Notes: generated by a model not told the origin, from the sequence alone. A stretch of 64,000 nt of DNA from JACRCT01 sp049841135 (GCA_049841135.1 JASGHK010000002.1:1-64000), one strand, 5' to 3'; shown: positions 45,498 to 56,482, counted from the first letter of the stretch. Numbers and translations are program-made.

Positions 45498-45526
45498 ATC
45501 CTAGGCGCCGGACAGAAGGCCGTCAA
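45498..45526 (-). promoter_or_regulatory. Sigma-70-type promoter of the kinase pair
   Basis: On the minus strand TTGACG (45521-45526) and TAGGAT (45498-45503) are 17 bp apart, about 30 bp before ATG 45467. Confidence 0.5.
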
Positions 45527-45544
45527 ACAAGCCCTTGTCGCGGC

Positions 45545-45587
45545 AAAAAGCTGCGGGCCTCGGGGGAAATCCGTCCCCGAGGCCCGC
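45545..45587 (-). terminator. Strong intrinsic terminator after gltH
   Basis: Arms GCGGGCCTCGGGG (45553-45565) and CCCCGAGGCCCGC (45575-45587) are perfect 13-bp complements. On the minus strand the stem is followed by AGCTTTTTGCC. It closes the glt operon. Confidence 0.9.
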
Positions 45588-45610
45588 GGGTCTGGTCTCT
45601 TTCCGTCGGG

Positions 45611-46276
45611 TCAGAACGTGTACTTGATCATCGGGTAGAACGCGAACGCGGGGATGTTCGGTCCGATGATGAGCTTGCCCTCGATGTCCAAGCCGATGGA
45701 GAAGTGGTCCATGTGCGTCGCGTACTCGATCCCGACGGCGGCGCCGGCATAGAAGGTCAGCCCGAGGTTCTCGATCGGAACGGGCTCGAGGAAGGCGTAG
45801 CCCGCAACCACGCGCGGGCGCAGGTAGAGCCGGTCGTAGACCTTGACCTTGAAGATGGCCTCGAGGCCGATCATCGTCACCGTGAAGTTGTCGGGCGCGA
45901 TGTTGGTTGGGTCCGTGGCCTTCTTCGAGCTGTCATAGATGCATTCGCCACTGGTGGTGACGTTGGCGAAGCAGCTGGCCGCCGAGGATCCCAGGCCGAA
46001 GTTGAGGCCGAGGGCGAGACCGAAGGAGTCGTCGGGCGGCTTGGCCTTGAGGATGTCGTAGCCGATGCCCAGCTGCAGGTAGGCCTGGGCGTTGGAGACG
46101 CCCTTGTTGCCACGGCTGTTGGTGCCGGTGGCGGTGAAGAAGCCACCGAGGTTCACGTCGGCGAAGAAGCCGCTGCGAATCTCTTGGGCGACGCCGGCGG
46201 AGGGGGTGCCCGCCCACGCGCCCGCCGGAGCGAGCGCCATCGCGGCGGCCAGAACAACCATCAATGCACGGTTCAT
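45611..46276 (-). CDS. gltH: Gliding-motility outer-membrane barrel GltH (CglE)
   Basis: The 221-residue protein has a signal peptide (ALMVVLAAAMALAPAGAWAG) and an outer-membrane barrel pattern ending FYPMIKYTF with a terminal Phe. Segments such as AQAYLQLGIGYDILKAKPPD and RLYLRPRVVAGYAFLEPVPI are typical membrane strands. In Myxococcus, GltH is also called CglE and is an outer-membrane component of the gliding complex. Position after gltG, at the end of the run A to H, supports the call. Two Cys (near residues 102 and 111) may form a disulfide. Confidence 0.82.
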   Translation of the reverse strand: MNRALMVVLAAAMALAPAGAWAGTPSAGVAQEIRSGFFADVNLGGFFTATGTNSRGNKGVSNAQAYLQLGIGYDILKAKPPDDSFGLALGLNFGLGSSAASCFANVTTSGECIYDSSKKATDPTNIAPDNFTVTMIGLEAIFKVKVYDRLYLRPRVVAGYAFLEPVPIENLGLTFYAGAAVGIEYATHMDHFSIGLDIEGKLIIGPNIPAFAFYPMIKYTF

Positions 46277-46340
46277 GTCGTGGTCTGCCTGCAGGTTGAA
46301 GGGTCCGAAATTTCCGGGTTTGGCTCGTCAGGGCGCCTGG

Positions 46341-48212
46341 CTATTCCTCTCCGCCGCCCTCGTCACCCGAGCCCGCCGCCTTGAACACCCAGGGGTAGTT
46401 GATGACGCAGACGCCGCCGCCCTTCGGCTCCGGGAACTTCCAGCGGCGGATGCGCGTCATCACGCACTGCTCGACGTTGTTGTTGTTCAGGGTGCTCTGC
46501 GCCACGCTCGCGTCGCTGACCGCGCCGGTGGGGTCGATGGTGAAGCTGGCGGTGATCTTTCCGGCGAGGTTCGGCTCCTTGTTCAGCTCGACCTCGTAGC
46601 AGTAGCGAATCTCGTTGGCGTGGCGGTTGATGACCTTGCCGATGATGGCGCGCTCGCAGGAGCCGGTCACGGTGGTCTTGCCCGGGATGACGCGGGTCTC
46701 GCCCTTGCCGCGGTCACCGAGGTTGATGCCGAAGCCGGAGCCGCCGCTGCCGCGGCCGCCGCCCTTGGTGCCCAGGCCACCGAGCCCCAGGCCGGTGCCG
46801 CCGCCGCCGGGGCCCGTCCCGCGGGAGCCCAGGCCGCCGATGCCGTGGGAGTCGGAGATGCCGGAGTCGCTCTTGAGCGAGCCCAGCGCCTGGTTGATGC
46901 CGGTGCCGAGGCCGCCGGGCGCGAAGACGTTGCTCTGCGCGCCGTCGCCGCCGCCGAGCAGCGCGAGCAGGCCGGCGTTCATGACCTTCTTCTTGTCGTT
47001 CTCGCGCTTGTTGACGTCGACGCCCGGCTTCTTCTTCTCGTCCTTCTTCTCGCCGTACTTGGTGTCGTCCCTCTTGACGACTTCCTTCTCCTTCTTGATC
47101 TCGATCTTCTTCTTCTTCTCCTTGTCCGGCGGCTTGATGACCAGCTTCGCGAACCGCTGCGGGTTCTTGAAGAGGTCCTCGGACAGGGACTCGGCGTTCT
47201 TGTCGGTGATGTAGATGGCCGCCAGGATGACGAGGCCAGCCATGAACGACGTCGTCAGGACCTTGGTGAAGTAGAAGTCGACTGCACCCAGCCCCTGGCG
47301 CGCGGCCAGGTGCGGGCGCACCCAGCGGACGATGAAGGAGACGGTGTCGAGCGTGACCTGAACGCGGTCATGCAGCTGCATCGTCAGCGCCTGGCTCTGC
47401 ACCGCCCCGTCGCTCGCCTTGAGCGCCCCGTCGCTCTTGAGCTGCTCGCGGGTCTTCTCGGAGTCGCCACGGCGCAGCAGCAGGCCGGCCGAGGCAGGCA
47501 CGCTCAGGGTGCAGGACTTGCCGTCGCAGGAGGCCAGGCTGAACACCTCGCCGACGCTGGCGCTGAAGACGTGGAAGTCGTTCTTCTTCTCGGAGCCGAC
47601 CAGGACCTGGTCCGAATCGGAGAAGTGCTTGACGTTGATGAGGGTGTCGCCCCACAGCATGGCGACTTCCAGCTGCTTGGCGTCGGGAGCCGGCGTCTCC
47701 TCCGGAGGCAGCTCCTCGTTGAAGAGGCGCGCCGCGCTTCCCACGGCCCCCGCTGCGACGGGCACCGGGCGGGGCTCCTTGTCCTTCTTGGACTTCTTGT
47801 CGCCCTTGGGCTCCTTCTTGGGCTCGGCCTTCGGCTCTTCCTTCTTGGCCTCGACCTTGACCGCTTCCTTCTTGTCCTCGTGCTTCTTCTCGTCGGCCTT
47901 GGCACCCTCGACGTCGAAGATCGCCTCGATCTTGGTCCCGCCGATCTCGATGGCCTCCCCGCCCTTGATGACGGTGGCGGCCTTGATGGCGTTGCCGCCA
48001 ACCTTGGTTCCACCCTCGCTGCCGAGGTCGATGACGGACAGCTGGCCGTTCTCGACCTTCAGCATGCAGTGCAGCGCGCTGACCTTGGGGTCAGCCACCT
48101 TGACCGCCGCCGCGGGGCCCGAGCCCACGATGAGGCTGTCGGCGTTCTCCGAGACGTGGTCCTGCGTCTTGCCGTCGGAACCGGTGATCTTCAGGACGAG
48201 CATGTGGGCCAT
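46341..48212 (-). CDS. gltG: Gliding-motility protein GltG: FHA, TM segment, AgmX/PglI C-terminal domain
   Basis: The 623-residue protein starts with a cytoplasmic FHA domain (residues ~1-95: SLIVGSGPAAAVKVADPKVS, LHCMLKVENGQLSVIDLGSE). A Lys/Glu-rich linker and a second beta-rich domain at ~185-265 precede a single TM segment near 315-335 (LTTSFMAGLVILAAIYI). The periplasmic part has a Lys-rich helix, a Gly-rich stretch (~415-490) and the C-terminal AgmX/PglI domain (CERAIIGKVINRHANEIRYC, RRWKFPEP, VINYP), which is TonB-C-like. GltG is thought to couple the cytoplasmic motor complex to the envelope in Myxococcus. The FHA domain suggests control by Thr phosphorylation. Confidence 0.9.
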   Translation of the reverse strand: MAHMLVLKITGSDGKTQDHVSENADSLIVGSGPAAAVKVADPKVSALHCMLKVENGQLSVIDLGSEGGTKVGGNAIKAATVIKGGEAIEIGGTKIEAIFDVEGAKADEKKHEDKKEAVKVEAKKEEPKAEPKKEPKGDKKSKKDKEPRPVPVAAGAVGSAARLFNEELPPEETPAPDAKQLEVAMLWGDTLINVKHFSDSDQVLVGSEKKNDFHVFSASVGEVFSLASCDGKSCTLSVPASAGLLLRRGDSEKTREQLKSDGALKASDGAVQSQALTMQLHDRVQVTLDTVSFIVRWVRPHLAARQGLGAVDFYFTKVLTTSFMAGLVILAAIYITDKNAESLSEDLFKNPQRFAKLVIKPPDKEKKKKIEIKKEKEVVKRDDTKYGEKKDEKKKPGVDVNKRENDKKKVMNAGLLALLGGGDGAQSNVFAPGGLGTGINQALGSLKSDSGISDSHGIGGLGSRGTGPGGGGTGLGLGGLGTKGGGRGSGGSGFGINLGDRGKGETRVIPGKTTVTGSCERAIIGKVINRHANEIRYCYEVELNKEPNLAGKITASFTIDPTGAVSDASVAQSTLNNNNVEQCVMTRIRRWKFPEPKGGGVCVINYPWVFKAAGSGDEGGGEE

Positions 48213-48354
48213 GTTCTTGGCTCCCAGACTTCTTTCGAGGCGGTACGGTAGCGGCGAATGGGCAAGGACTCGGGCCGCCTCCCGATGCCCCGCCGAAGAG
48301 CTCGTGAAGGAGAGCTCTGCTGGCTAGGACATCGGCCCGGCGGCCGCAGTTCCC

Positions 48355-48624
48355 TTACAGGTTGTCGACCGACTTCTGCAGCTCGGGCAGGAAGTCGTTG
48401 CGCAGCTTGATGAGGTTGCCGAACTTGGTCTTCTTGCGATTCAGCAAGTAGCTGCCTTCGGGCTTGGTCAGCTCGCCCTCGAGGGTCACGTCGTTGAAGT
48501 CGATGACCGTCTTCTTCTTGTAGACCGTCTTGTCGGCTTCCTGGATGGTCTTGGCTTCACCAGCGAACGCACTCCCCGAAAGGGAGAACGCCACGACGAC
48601 CATCACCGTCAGAAGGCGCTTCAT
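48355..48624 (-). CDS. gltF: Small gliding-motility protein GltF (CglF)
   Basis: This 89-residue exported protein has a signal peptide (LLTVMVVVAFSLSGSAFAGE) and a charged mature part (KTVYKKKTVIDFNDVTLEGE, LLNRKKTKFGNLIKLRNDFL). Its size and its place between gltE and gltG match CglF/GltF, a small envelope protein needed for gliding. The predicted mature protein is soluble and periplasmic. Confidence 0.8.
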   Translation of the reverse strand: MKRLLTVMVVVAFSLSGSAFAGEAKTIQEADKTVYKKKTVIDFNDVTLEGELTKPEGSYLLNRKKTKFGNLIKLRNDFLPELQKSVDNL

Positions 48625-48737
48625 CCGAAAACCTCCGTCCGAATACGCGGATACGGGCTTGCTGCGAACGCGGGCAGGCCGCGGGAATGGCGAACTATAG
48701 GCCTGCTTTCAAGCAAGCTCAAGTAGCCGGATCGCTT

Positions 48738-50219
48738 CTACTTCTTGTCCGCCGCCGGGGTCTCCGCCGACTTGTCCGCTGCAGGCGCTGCCGCAGGCTC
48801 GGGCTTGGCTTCGGCCTTGGGGGCCTCCGCCGCCGGCTTCGCCTCGGGAGCGGGAGTCGGTGCCGGCGCAGCGCCGTCGGCCGGCTTGTCGGCAGGAGTT
48901 GCGCCGTCCTTGGGAGCCTCGGCACCCTCCTGCTTCGCGGCGTCGTCGGCGACCTTGTCGAGCAGCGAGCCACCCTTCTTGGCAGCCTCCTCGGCCTTCT
49001 TGCGCTTCTCCTCTTCGGCCGCCTTCTTCTTCTCCTCCGCTTCCTTCTTCATCCGCTCGGCCTCGGCGCCGGCCTTGATGCGCTGCTCGACCGCGGCCAG
49101 CTCCTTCTGAGCCTTCTCCTTGGCGGGGCCGGAGCTGAGTGCGATGAAGCGCTCGAAGTACTCCTTGGCCTTGGGGAGATCCTTGATCTCGCCCGCAGCG
49201 GCGCGGGCGATCCCGTAGACCGCGTCGGGCTGGTCCTTGACCAGCGAGAGCACCTTCTCGAACTCGGCCATCGCCTCCTTGGACTTGTGCGTGCCGTCCT
49301 TGAGGCGCACGCCCTCGTAGCTCCAGGCGAGGTTCAGGTGGGCGTTGGCGTTGTTCGAGTCCAGGGCGGTCACCTTCTCGAACGACTTCGCCGCGCTGTC
49401 GTAGTCGCGGAAGGAGAGCGCCAGCGCGCCGATGTTGGCGTGGCCGGGCGCGAAGTCCTTGTTGAGCTCGACCGACTTGCGGAACTGAGCGAGCGCGCCG
49501 CGGCGGTCACCCAGCTTCACGTAGACGAGGCCCAGGTTGTTGTAGACGCCGGGGTCCTTGTCATCGAGCTTCTTGGCGTTGGCGCCGATGAACTCCGCCA
49601 GGCGCAGCTGGTCCTGATCGTAGGCGATGAGCGCCAGGTTCTTGTACGCGTCGGCGTTGTCGGCGCTGCGCGAGAGCAGCTTGCGGACGACTCCGATGGC
49701 GAGGTCGAACTTCTTCGCCAGGCGGTAGAACGCCGACAGGTTGTTGAGGTAGTTGACCTCGAAGGGCTTCTGGGCGACGGCCTTCTCGTACAGCGTGATG
49801 CCCTTCTCGTACTGCTGCTGGTCTCGGTAGACCTTGCCCAGGTTGAGGATGCTCGCGTCGTGCTCGGGCATCAGTTCGAGGGCCGCCTCGTACTCCTTGG
49901 CGGCGTCGGTGAGCTTGCCCTCGCCCTGCGCGATCTGCGCGAGGTTGTAGTGCGCCACGAAGATCTTCGGGTCCTTCGCCAGCGCCTTGGCGAGCTTGTC
50001 CTTGGCCTCGGGCAGGTTCTTGGCCTTCACCGCGTTCAGGCCTTCGGTCAGGTACTCCTCGGCCGTCGGCTCCTTCGGCGGTGCCTGGACCTGCTGCTGC
50101 TGCACGACCGGCTTCGGCTCCTCCTTCGGAGTGGTGGCGCAGGAGGCCAGGGTGAGCGCAGCGCCGGCGACGGCGAGCAGGCCGGAGCGGAGGATCGAGT
50201 TCGGGTTGGCGTTCGTCAT
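48738..50219 (-). CDS. gltE: Gliding-motility TPR lipoprotein GltE (AglT)
   Basis: The 493-residue lipoprotein (signal LLAVAGAALTLASC, Cys near 27) carries about eight TPR units between residues ~50 and 375, for example AHYNLAQIAQGEGKLTDAAK and VYNNLGLVYVKLGDRRGALA. A Lys/Glu coiled coil follows, then a ~90-residue Ala/Pro/Lys tail. It corresponds to AglT/GltE, a periplasm-facing TPR protein of the gliding machine. It lies 15 bp after gltD. Confidence 0.88.
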   Translation of the reverse strand: MTNANPNSILRSGLLAVAGAALTLASCATTPKEEPKPVVQQQQVQAPPKEPTAEEYLTEGLNAVKAKNLPEAKDKLAKALAKDPKIFVAHYNLAQIAQGEGKLTDAAKEYEAALELMPEHDASILNLGKVYRDQQQYEKGITLYEKAVAQKPFEVNYLNNLSAFYRLAKKFDLAIGVVRKLLSRSADNADAYKNLALIAYDQDQLRLAEFIGANAKKLDDKDPGVYNNLGLVYVKLGDRRGALAQFRKSVELNKDFAPGHANIGALALSFRDYDSAAKSFEKVTALDSNNANAHLNLAWSYEGVRLKDGTHKSKEAMAEFEKVLSLVKDQPDAVYGIARAAAGEIKDLPKAKEYFERFIALSSGPAKEKAQKELAAVEQRIKAGAEAERMKKEAEEKKKAAEEEKRKKAEEAAKKGGSLLDKVADDAAKQEGAEAPKDGATPADKPADGAAPAPTPAPEAKPAAEAPKAEAKPEPAAAPAADKSAETPAADKK

Positions 50220-50234
50220 GGTCGTCCTCGTCCT

Positions 50235-53200
50235 TTACTTCTTCGCCGCCGGGGTCTCGGCCTTCGGTTCCGCCTTCTTCTCTTCCGCCGGCTTCTTGTC
50301 CGCGGCAGGCTCGCTCTTCGCGGGCTCCGCCTTGGCCGGCTCGGCCTTCGCGGGCGCGGCCGCGACCTTGGGCATCTCGGTCAGAAGACCCGGCGCGCTC
50401 GCGAACTTCTCGGCGCCCAGGAACGGCACGTCGTGCGGCTCGAGGAAGGCGCCCGGCTTGAACTTGTTGATTTGGTCCTGCGCCTTGATCGTCCACTCGT
50501 TGTACACAGCCAGCTCGATCCCCTTGGTCAGCGCCTTCTCGTAGGCGTCGATGGCCTTCTCCTCCAGCGGGAAGGCGCGGTTCTCGAGCTCGCCGCGGTA
50601 CATGGCCAATTGATCCTCGTCGAGGCCGCGGGGGTCCGGGCTGTCGATGAGGTTCTTGGCGAAGTCCTGGTAGGCCATGCCGATTCGGGTCATGGCCGCG
50701 ATGCCCCAGTCGCCCGAGCCGATAGCCAGAACCCTGGCGTATTCGCCCGTGATGCCCGTGCCCTTGTCCGGGTCGCCAATGAGCTTGAGCTTCTCGGTGA
50801 GGTCCTTCCTCAGCCGGCCGACGTTGTCGAACTTGACGTTCGCGTACTCCTTCCACTTCGGCTCGAGCGTCAGGAAGCGGCAGTGGGCGTAGGCGTTGAG
50901 CGTCTGGTCGGCCGTCTTGTCGGCCGCGGGCAGCTTGTCGTAGCTCTTGATGAGCTCGTCGATCTTCGCGGCCGCCTCCTTGTCCTGCTTGAGCTCGCGC
51001 ATCGCCAGCATCTCGCGGTACTTCGCGTAGAAGAGCTTGGACGGGGTGACGTCCTTGCCGTACTGGTCGGCGAAGCCCTTGAAGACCTTGGCGGCGTCTT
51101 TGAGGTTCTTCTGCTTCTCGTAGATGAGCCCGATGTTGAAGTAGAGGTCCGCGACGTCCTTCTTCGCCGGCCACCTCTCGATGTACCGGGTGTAGAGCGC
51201 GATGGCGTGGTCGAAGTTGCCCAGGCCCTCGTTCCAGAGCGCCGCGTTGTAGAGCGCGTCGGCGATTCTTGGTTTCGTCCTCGCTCATCTCCTTGCCGGC
51301 CTTCGGGTCGGCCTTCTTGGCCGGCTCCGCCTTCTTCTTCGGGTCCTTCTTGTCGGTGCCCAGGGCGCGGTCGACGTACTTCTCGTAGTAGCTGGCGGCG
51401 GTCTTGAAGTCGCTGGTCTTCTCGTAGAAGGAGCCCAGGTACAGGGTGGTGCGGCCGATGAGATCCTTGCCGTCGACGCCCTTGCCCTCCGGGTAGTCCT
51501 TGAGCATCTTCTCGCCGTCCTCGATGGACAGGTCGAGCTCGCTTGGCCTCGTGGTGGATGATCATCGCGTAGAGCAGGGCCTGCGGCGCGAGCTTGCTCT
51601 TGGGGAACTCGGCGATGAACTCGCGGAACTTCACCGCGGCCTGCGCCGGGTCCTTCTGGCCCTTGTAGACCGTCTCGTCGATGTACTTGTACTGGCTGGT
51701 CTCGACCAGGTCGGCCACGCGCGTGCCGAAGTCCTTGTTGTTGGTGACGAGCTTCTTGTTGGCCGAGAACTCACGCGCCAGCTTGTTGAGCTCGAACCAC
51801 TCCTGCTTGGTCTCGAGGATGTTGAGGGTGAGGTCGGCGGCCTTGGCGCTGTACTGGTCGGTCGGCCACTTGTTGATGATCTCGCCGAAGCGCTTGGCGG
51901 CGTCGATGTCGTGCTTGTGGTCGTAGAAGACGAACGCGGCCTTGTAGCGCAGGGTGATCTCGTCGGCCTCGCCCGGGTAGAGCGTGACCGACTTGTCGAT
52001 GGCCTCGACCAGCTTCTGCTCCCACTTCGGGATCTCCTCTTCCTTCACGTCCTTGTCGTGGGTGACGAGCTTGACGGTGGTCTTGCCGGCGCCGCCCTTG
52101 CTCTTCTTCTCGTCGACCTTGCCGGTGACCTCTTCGATCTTCTTGCCCTTCTTCTCGGCCTCGACCAGGCGCTCGTAGCAGAGGATGGCGTTGAAGGCCG
52201 CCATCTTCGAGTACTGGCCCTTGTTGTCCTTGTCGGTGACCATCATGTACTGCACGGCCGCCGGCTCGAACTCGTTGAGCGCCCAGAGGATGTCCGAGTA
52301 GTAGTACCGGAGGTTGTAGGCGAACTCGCTGTCCGCGAAGCTGTCCAGGTACTCCTTGTAGATGTCGCGGGCCAGGCGGTAGGTGTCGGCGGCCTTCGTC
52401 TTCTGGGCCTCCTGGTGGTACTCGGTGACCATCGTGCGCATCGCGCCTTCGGTGATCTCGTAGGCGGTCTCGATGGCGGCCTTGTTGCCGGCGTTGGCCT
52501 TGGCCCAGGGGGTGTTCGGCCGGTACAGCTCGACCAGGCGGTGCATTTCCTTGGCGACCATGTCGCGCTTACGCAGGCCTTCGTAGCTGACGATGATGGC
52601 GTTCTGGAACTCGGGGCAGCGCGGGTCGTTCGGGTCGTCGTTGATGAGCTGGCGGAAGGTCTTGACCGCGGCGTCGTGCTTGCCGGCCGTCTGGTACTGG
52701 TCGGCCAGCTTGGCGATGAGGCGGCGGGCGTTGTCCTTGCCGGTCGACTTCTTGAAGTAGCCGATTGCCTCTTCGACGGCATCGAGCTGCGCGAAGCTCG
52801 TCACGATGTCGTTGAGGGCCTCCGTCTTCAGGCCGACGCCGCCTTTCTCCACCTTGGCGTTGGCGATGACCTCCTTGAACTTCTTGATCGACTCCTCGTA
52901 GGCGCCGGCGTTGAAGTCACACCAGGCCAGCTTGTAGAGGGCGAAGTACTTGATGCTGGGGTTGTTGGAGGCGAGCGCCTTCTCGTAGGCGGTGCGCGCC
53001 TTGGAGAGCTGGTTGGTGTTGAAGAAGTACTCGCCCATCTGCACGTAGGCGTCGGGGACATACTTGCTGTTCGGGTACTGCTTGATCAGCTCGTTGTACT
53101 TGGCGATGGCCTCTTCCTTCTGGCCTATCTCCGCCTTGTTGTACGCGAACGCGAAGAGCACCTCGTCCTTGCGTTCGTAGGTCGGGAAGTCGCGCAGGAT

Positions 53201-53723
53201 CTCCTCGTACTTGCGCAGCGCCTCCTGGCGGTAGAGCTCGCCCTCGCGGGTGAACTGCTCGAACTTGGGCTCAGGGCCGGCCTGCTCGCCCTTGTTGGTC
53301 TTCTCCATCCACTTGGCGAGCGCCTCGTCGTACTTGGCGATGCCCTTGTGGGCCACGAACTTGCTCTTGCTCCACCACAGCTCGGCGAGCTGGAAGAGCA
53401 GGTCGGCCTTCTTGCGGGCCCTGCACCTTCGGGATGATCTTCTTGAGCTGCTCGATCTGCTCGTCGCGCTTCTGGTCGGCCTGCGCGCCGATCTCCACTT
53501 CCTCGCCGATGTCGGCGGTGAAGGAGGCGGGCTTCTTCTTCTCCTCCTTCTTCTCTTCCTTTTTCTTCTTCTGGAAGCCCTTCACCTTCTGGTCGGCGAC
53601 CGCCGTCTCACCCGCCTTCGGCGCAGCCGCGGGGGCGTTCTTCTTCGCGTCGGCCGCCCAGGCCCCACCCGGGACGAGGGCGCACGAGAGCGCAACGATC
53701 AAGGCACGAAGGTTCCAACGCAT
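50235..53723 (-). CDS. gltD: Large gliding-motility TPR protein GltD (AgnA-like), three apparent frameshifts
   Basis: Start ATG 53723 gives a signal peptide (LRALIVALSCALVPGGAWAA), then a Lys/Glu-rich coiled segment and at least ten TPR-like units (for example AIAKYNELIKQYPNSKYVPD and AYVQMGEYFFNTNQLSKART). Single-base insertions interrupt it near 53420, 51544 and 51271; removing one base at each gives 1162 codons. One site touches GAGCTC. The C-terminal ~60 residues are Ala/Pro/Lys-rich. GltD is the large periplasmic TPR protein between the outer-membrane GltA/B/C group and GltE. The intact regions match the TPR scaffold role of the family. Confidence 0.85.
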
Positions 53724-53856
53724 CGCCGTGGTCTCCTTGCAGAGCCGGCGGCCAGGTCGGGCCGCCGGTGCTCCTGACGAATCTCTCGCCCCCACCGCCC
53801 ACGCAGAGCGGGCGGTGCGGCTGGCAGGCGCGAAGGTCTTGCCTGCCCTTCCCTGC

Positions 53857-55387
53857 CTACTCCTCGCGCTTCATACAGCCGGACTTTAGCGTGTACTGGT
53901 AGTAGCCAATCTCGTCGAGCCAGAACTCGCCCTGGAACTGCCAGTACTCCCAGTTCGTCGCCGGCATCTTCGGCCGCCAGATGGACTGCTCGTCCAGGTG
54001 CTTCCTGGAGTCGAAGCGCGCCTCGAGGGTGGCCGTCTCCGCCTTGGCGACCTCGAACTTGAGGATCTCCTTCTGGCTGTCGAAGCCGACGATGGTGCGC
54101 AGGGCGTCGTCCAGGCGGTTCTTGACGAACTTGCCGGTCAGCTGGATGGCCAGGTCGCGGTTCTGCTCGATGGAGCCCAGCAGGTCCGCCTGGAGCTTGC
54201 TGCCCTTGAGCACGCCGGAGGCGTTGAGGATCTCCTTCTCCTTGAGCAGCTGGTCGCCGTACGCCCGGAACTGGACCAGGCGGCGGTTGGCGCGCAGGTA
54301 GTTCTTCACCGAGCGCGGCAGCGTCTGGTTATCGGGCGAGAGCAGGCCGTAGTAGAACTCGTTGCCCTTGTCCGTCTCGGTCAGCGGCTTGAGCTTCTCG
54401 GCGATGGGCAGGTAGATCTTCTCGAACGCGTCGAGCGCCGTCTTCGAGTCCTCGTACAGGCAGCCGTAGTAGTAGACCGTCGCCTTGAGGATCCACGACT
54501 CGGGCTGGAAGGAGCCGGCGAACTGCGGCGCATGCAGCGCCTGGAGCGAGCCGAGCGCACCACCCCAGTCATCGTTCTGGAAGCGGGCCCAGCCGTTCTC
54601 GAACAGCGCCTCGTCCCAGTACTCCGAGAACCGCGGGACGGCGTCGTAGGTCGCGGCGGCGTCCGCGTAGCGCCCCATGCCGAAGTAGGCACGGGCCAGG
54701 CCCAGCCGCGCCAGTTCCTGGATGGCCTCGAGGTCGGAGTACTGCAGCTTGGGGGTGTTCTGCAGCTTGAGGATCGCGTCGAAGGCGGCGATGGCCTCCT
54801 CGGGCTTGCCGTTGCGGTTGAGGATGATGCCCTGCAGGTAGCGCGCGCGGGCGAAGTAGCTCGAGTCCTGCGGGACGGGGTTGAGGAACCCGGTGGCCTC
54901 CTCGAGCTTGTTCTTGCGGTAGCTCACCATGCCGACGATGTAGTTGATCTCTGTTGAGCGTCTCGAGCGAGAGCTTGGCGAACTCGTCGTTGTACTCCTT
55001 GTCGAGGATGGCGCCGGTGATGAAGTCCTCGTGCAGGACCTCGCTGACCGCCACGATCCCCTCCACCGCCTTGAGATAGTGCGGATGGTTCGGGCCGGCC
55101 TTGACGACGTAGGAGTACTGGCGCAGGGCGGCGTTGTAGAGCCCGCGCTTGAAGAAGCTCTGCGCGAGGTAGTACTCCGCCTTGAGGCGGATCTCCTCGG
55201 ACTGGGCGTTGTCGGCCAGGTCCGCGAAGAGGAAGGCGGCGGTCTCGAAGTCGCCGTCGTTGTACGCCTGCACCGCCTTGTTGTTCTGCCCGGCGTCGGC
55301 CTCGGGGCCCGGTGCTGCGAAGGCGGGGGCGGCGAGCGCGAGGACGAGCGCGGCGGTGAGGAGCGTCTGGAAGGAGCGCATGGCCAT
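53857..55387 (-). CDS. gltC: Gliding-motility TPR protein GltC, one apparent frameshift
   Basis: Start ATG 55387 yields a signal peptide (LLTAALVLALAAPAFAAP). Residues ~35-250 contain TPR-like helices (VQAYNDGDFETAAFLFADLA, NAALRQYSYVVKAGPNHPHY, GRYADAAATYDAV). The rest is helical and ends WEYWQFQGEFWLDEIGYYQY plus a late Cys. One extra base near 54955 (AACAGAG to AACGAG) is needed to join the frames; this gives 510 codons. In Myxococcus, GltC is a periplasmic partner of GltA and GltB. It follows gltB by 29 bp. Confidence 0.87.
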
Positions 55388-55416
55388 TTCGTTCGGTCCC
55401 TAAGTAGGTCGTCGAC

Positions 55417-56412
55417 CTAGAACAGGAAGCTGAAGCCGGCGTAGAAGGAGACGTTGTTGATGACGTCCGAGCTCGTCTCCCGGAGCAGCGACATGGCGAG
55501 TTGACGGTCATCCCTACCGAGACCGCCGTCCCCCGGGCAGGAGCCATTCAGCGGAGCGCCGCCCTTGCTGATGCTGAGCAGGTCCTCGTAGTCGCAGCCG
55601 TTGATGCGATCGACGCGAGCCGTGTAGATGAGGTCGCGCACCTCGAGCCGGATGGCAGCGCGCTCTCCCAACAGCACCCGGAAGCCCGCGCCCACCGAGC
55701 CCACGAACTTCAATCCCGTGTCGCCGAACGAGGCCGCACGGCACTCGGGGGTATCGGTGTTGGGGCCGCAGTTGGAGACCTGCTGGGGTCGCAGCTGGAT
55801 GCGCGTGCTGCCCAGGCCGGCGCCGGCGTTGATGACGAAGCTGAAGTGCGCCAGCGTGCCCTCGTAGAAGGCGAACTTGCCGTAGACCGGAGTGACCTCG
55901 ACCCCCGCCGTCCCGCCATACTGCAGCAGCAGCGCGGTGGCCGCCTGCGCCTGCTGGTGGCCCTTGTCGATGAGCTCCTGGTTGAAGTCCGACTCCTGGT
56001 TCCAGTAGTTCCAGAACGGCGTCAGCTGGACCGCCAGGTTTTCGAACAGGTGGTAGGCGTACATCAGCCCGATGCCGTAGTGCTGGGTGAACTTGCCGTT
56101 GGCCTGCAGCACCGCCGGGTAGAGCACCACCTCGTGGTGGCCTTCGTTGGTGTACGTCTTCTTCTGCACGATGTGGACGTTGACGTTGGCGTTGCCCAGC
56201 GGCGCGCCTTCGATGAGCTGTGGCTGCGCGGCGGGAGCAGCGGCCGGCGCCTCGGTCTTGGCCTCGCTGGGCTTGGCGTCGGCGGGCTTGGCCTCGGGAG
56301 CGGCATCAGCCGAAGCGGCCGGGGCGGGTTCGGCCGCCGCAGGTTCCGCCGCCCACGCCGACGTGCCGAGCGAGAGCGCCAGCACCAGGGAAGCCTTCAG
56401 GATGGTCTTCAT
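55417..56412 (-). CDS. gltB: Gliding-motility outer-membrane barrel GltB
   Basis: The 331-residue protein has a signal peptide (ILKASLVLALSLGTSAWAAE) and an Ala/Pro/Glu-rich stretch to about residue 65. A barrel pattern with aromatic-ended strands follows (YGIGLMYAYHLFENLAVQLT, ERAAIRLEVRDLIYTARVD) and ends NNVSFYAGFSFLF with terminal Phe, as required for Bam-mediated insertion. It pairs with GltA in the outer membrane. Two Cys (near 222 and 230) and two more near 280-290 may form disulfides. Confidence 0.85.
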   Translation of the reverse strand: MKTILKASLVLALSLGTSAWAAEPAAAEPAPAASADAAPEAKPADAKPSEAKTEAPAAAPAAQPQLIEGAPLGNANVNVHIVQKKTYTNEGHHEVVLYPAVLQANGKFTQHYGIGLMYAYHLFENLAVQLTPFWNYWNQESDFNQELIDKGHQQAQAATALLLQYGGTAGVEVTPVYGKFAFYEGTLAHFSFVINAGAGLGSTRIQLRPQQVSNCGPNTDTPECRAASFGDTGLKFVGSVGAGFRVLLGERAAIRLEVRDLIYTARVDRINGCDYEDLLSISKGGAPLNGSCPGDGGLGRDDRQLAMSLLRETSSDVINNVSFYAGFSFLF

Positions 56413-56482
56413 GTTGCCTCATTGGCCGCCGGCCGCCTGCAGGCCCTCTCTCCGGAGGGACGGCGCCTGGCGTGCGAAGGAA

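Noticed and set aside
46740..46960. Gly-rich repeat in gltG as a possible tandem DNA repeat
   Set aside because: The codons vary and the stretch is a normal low-complexity linker of AgmX/PglI-type proteins.
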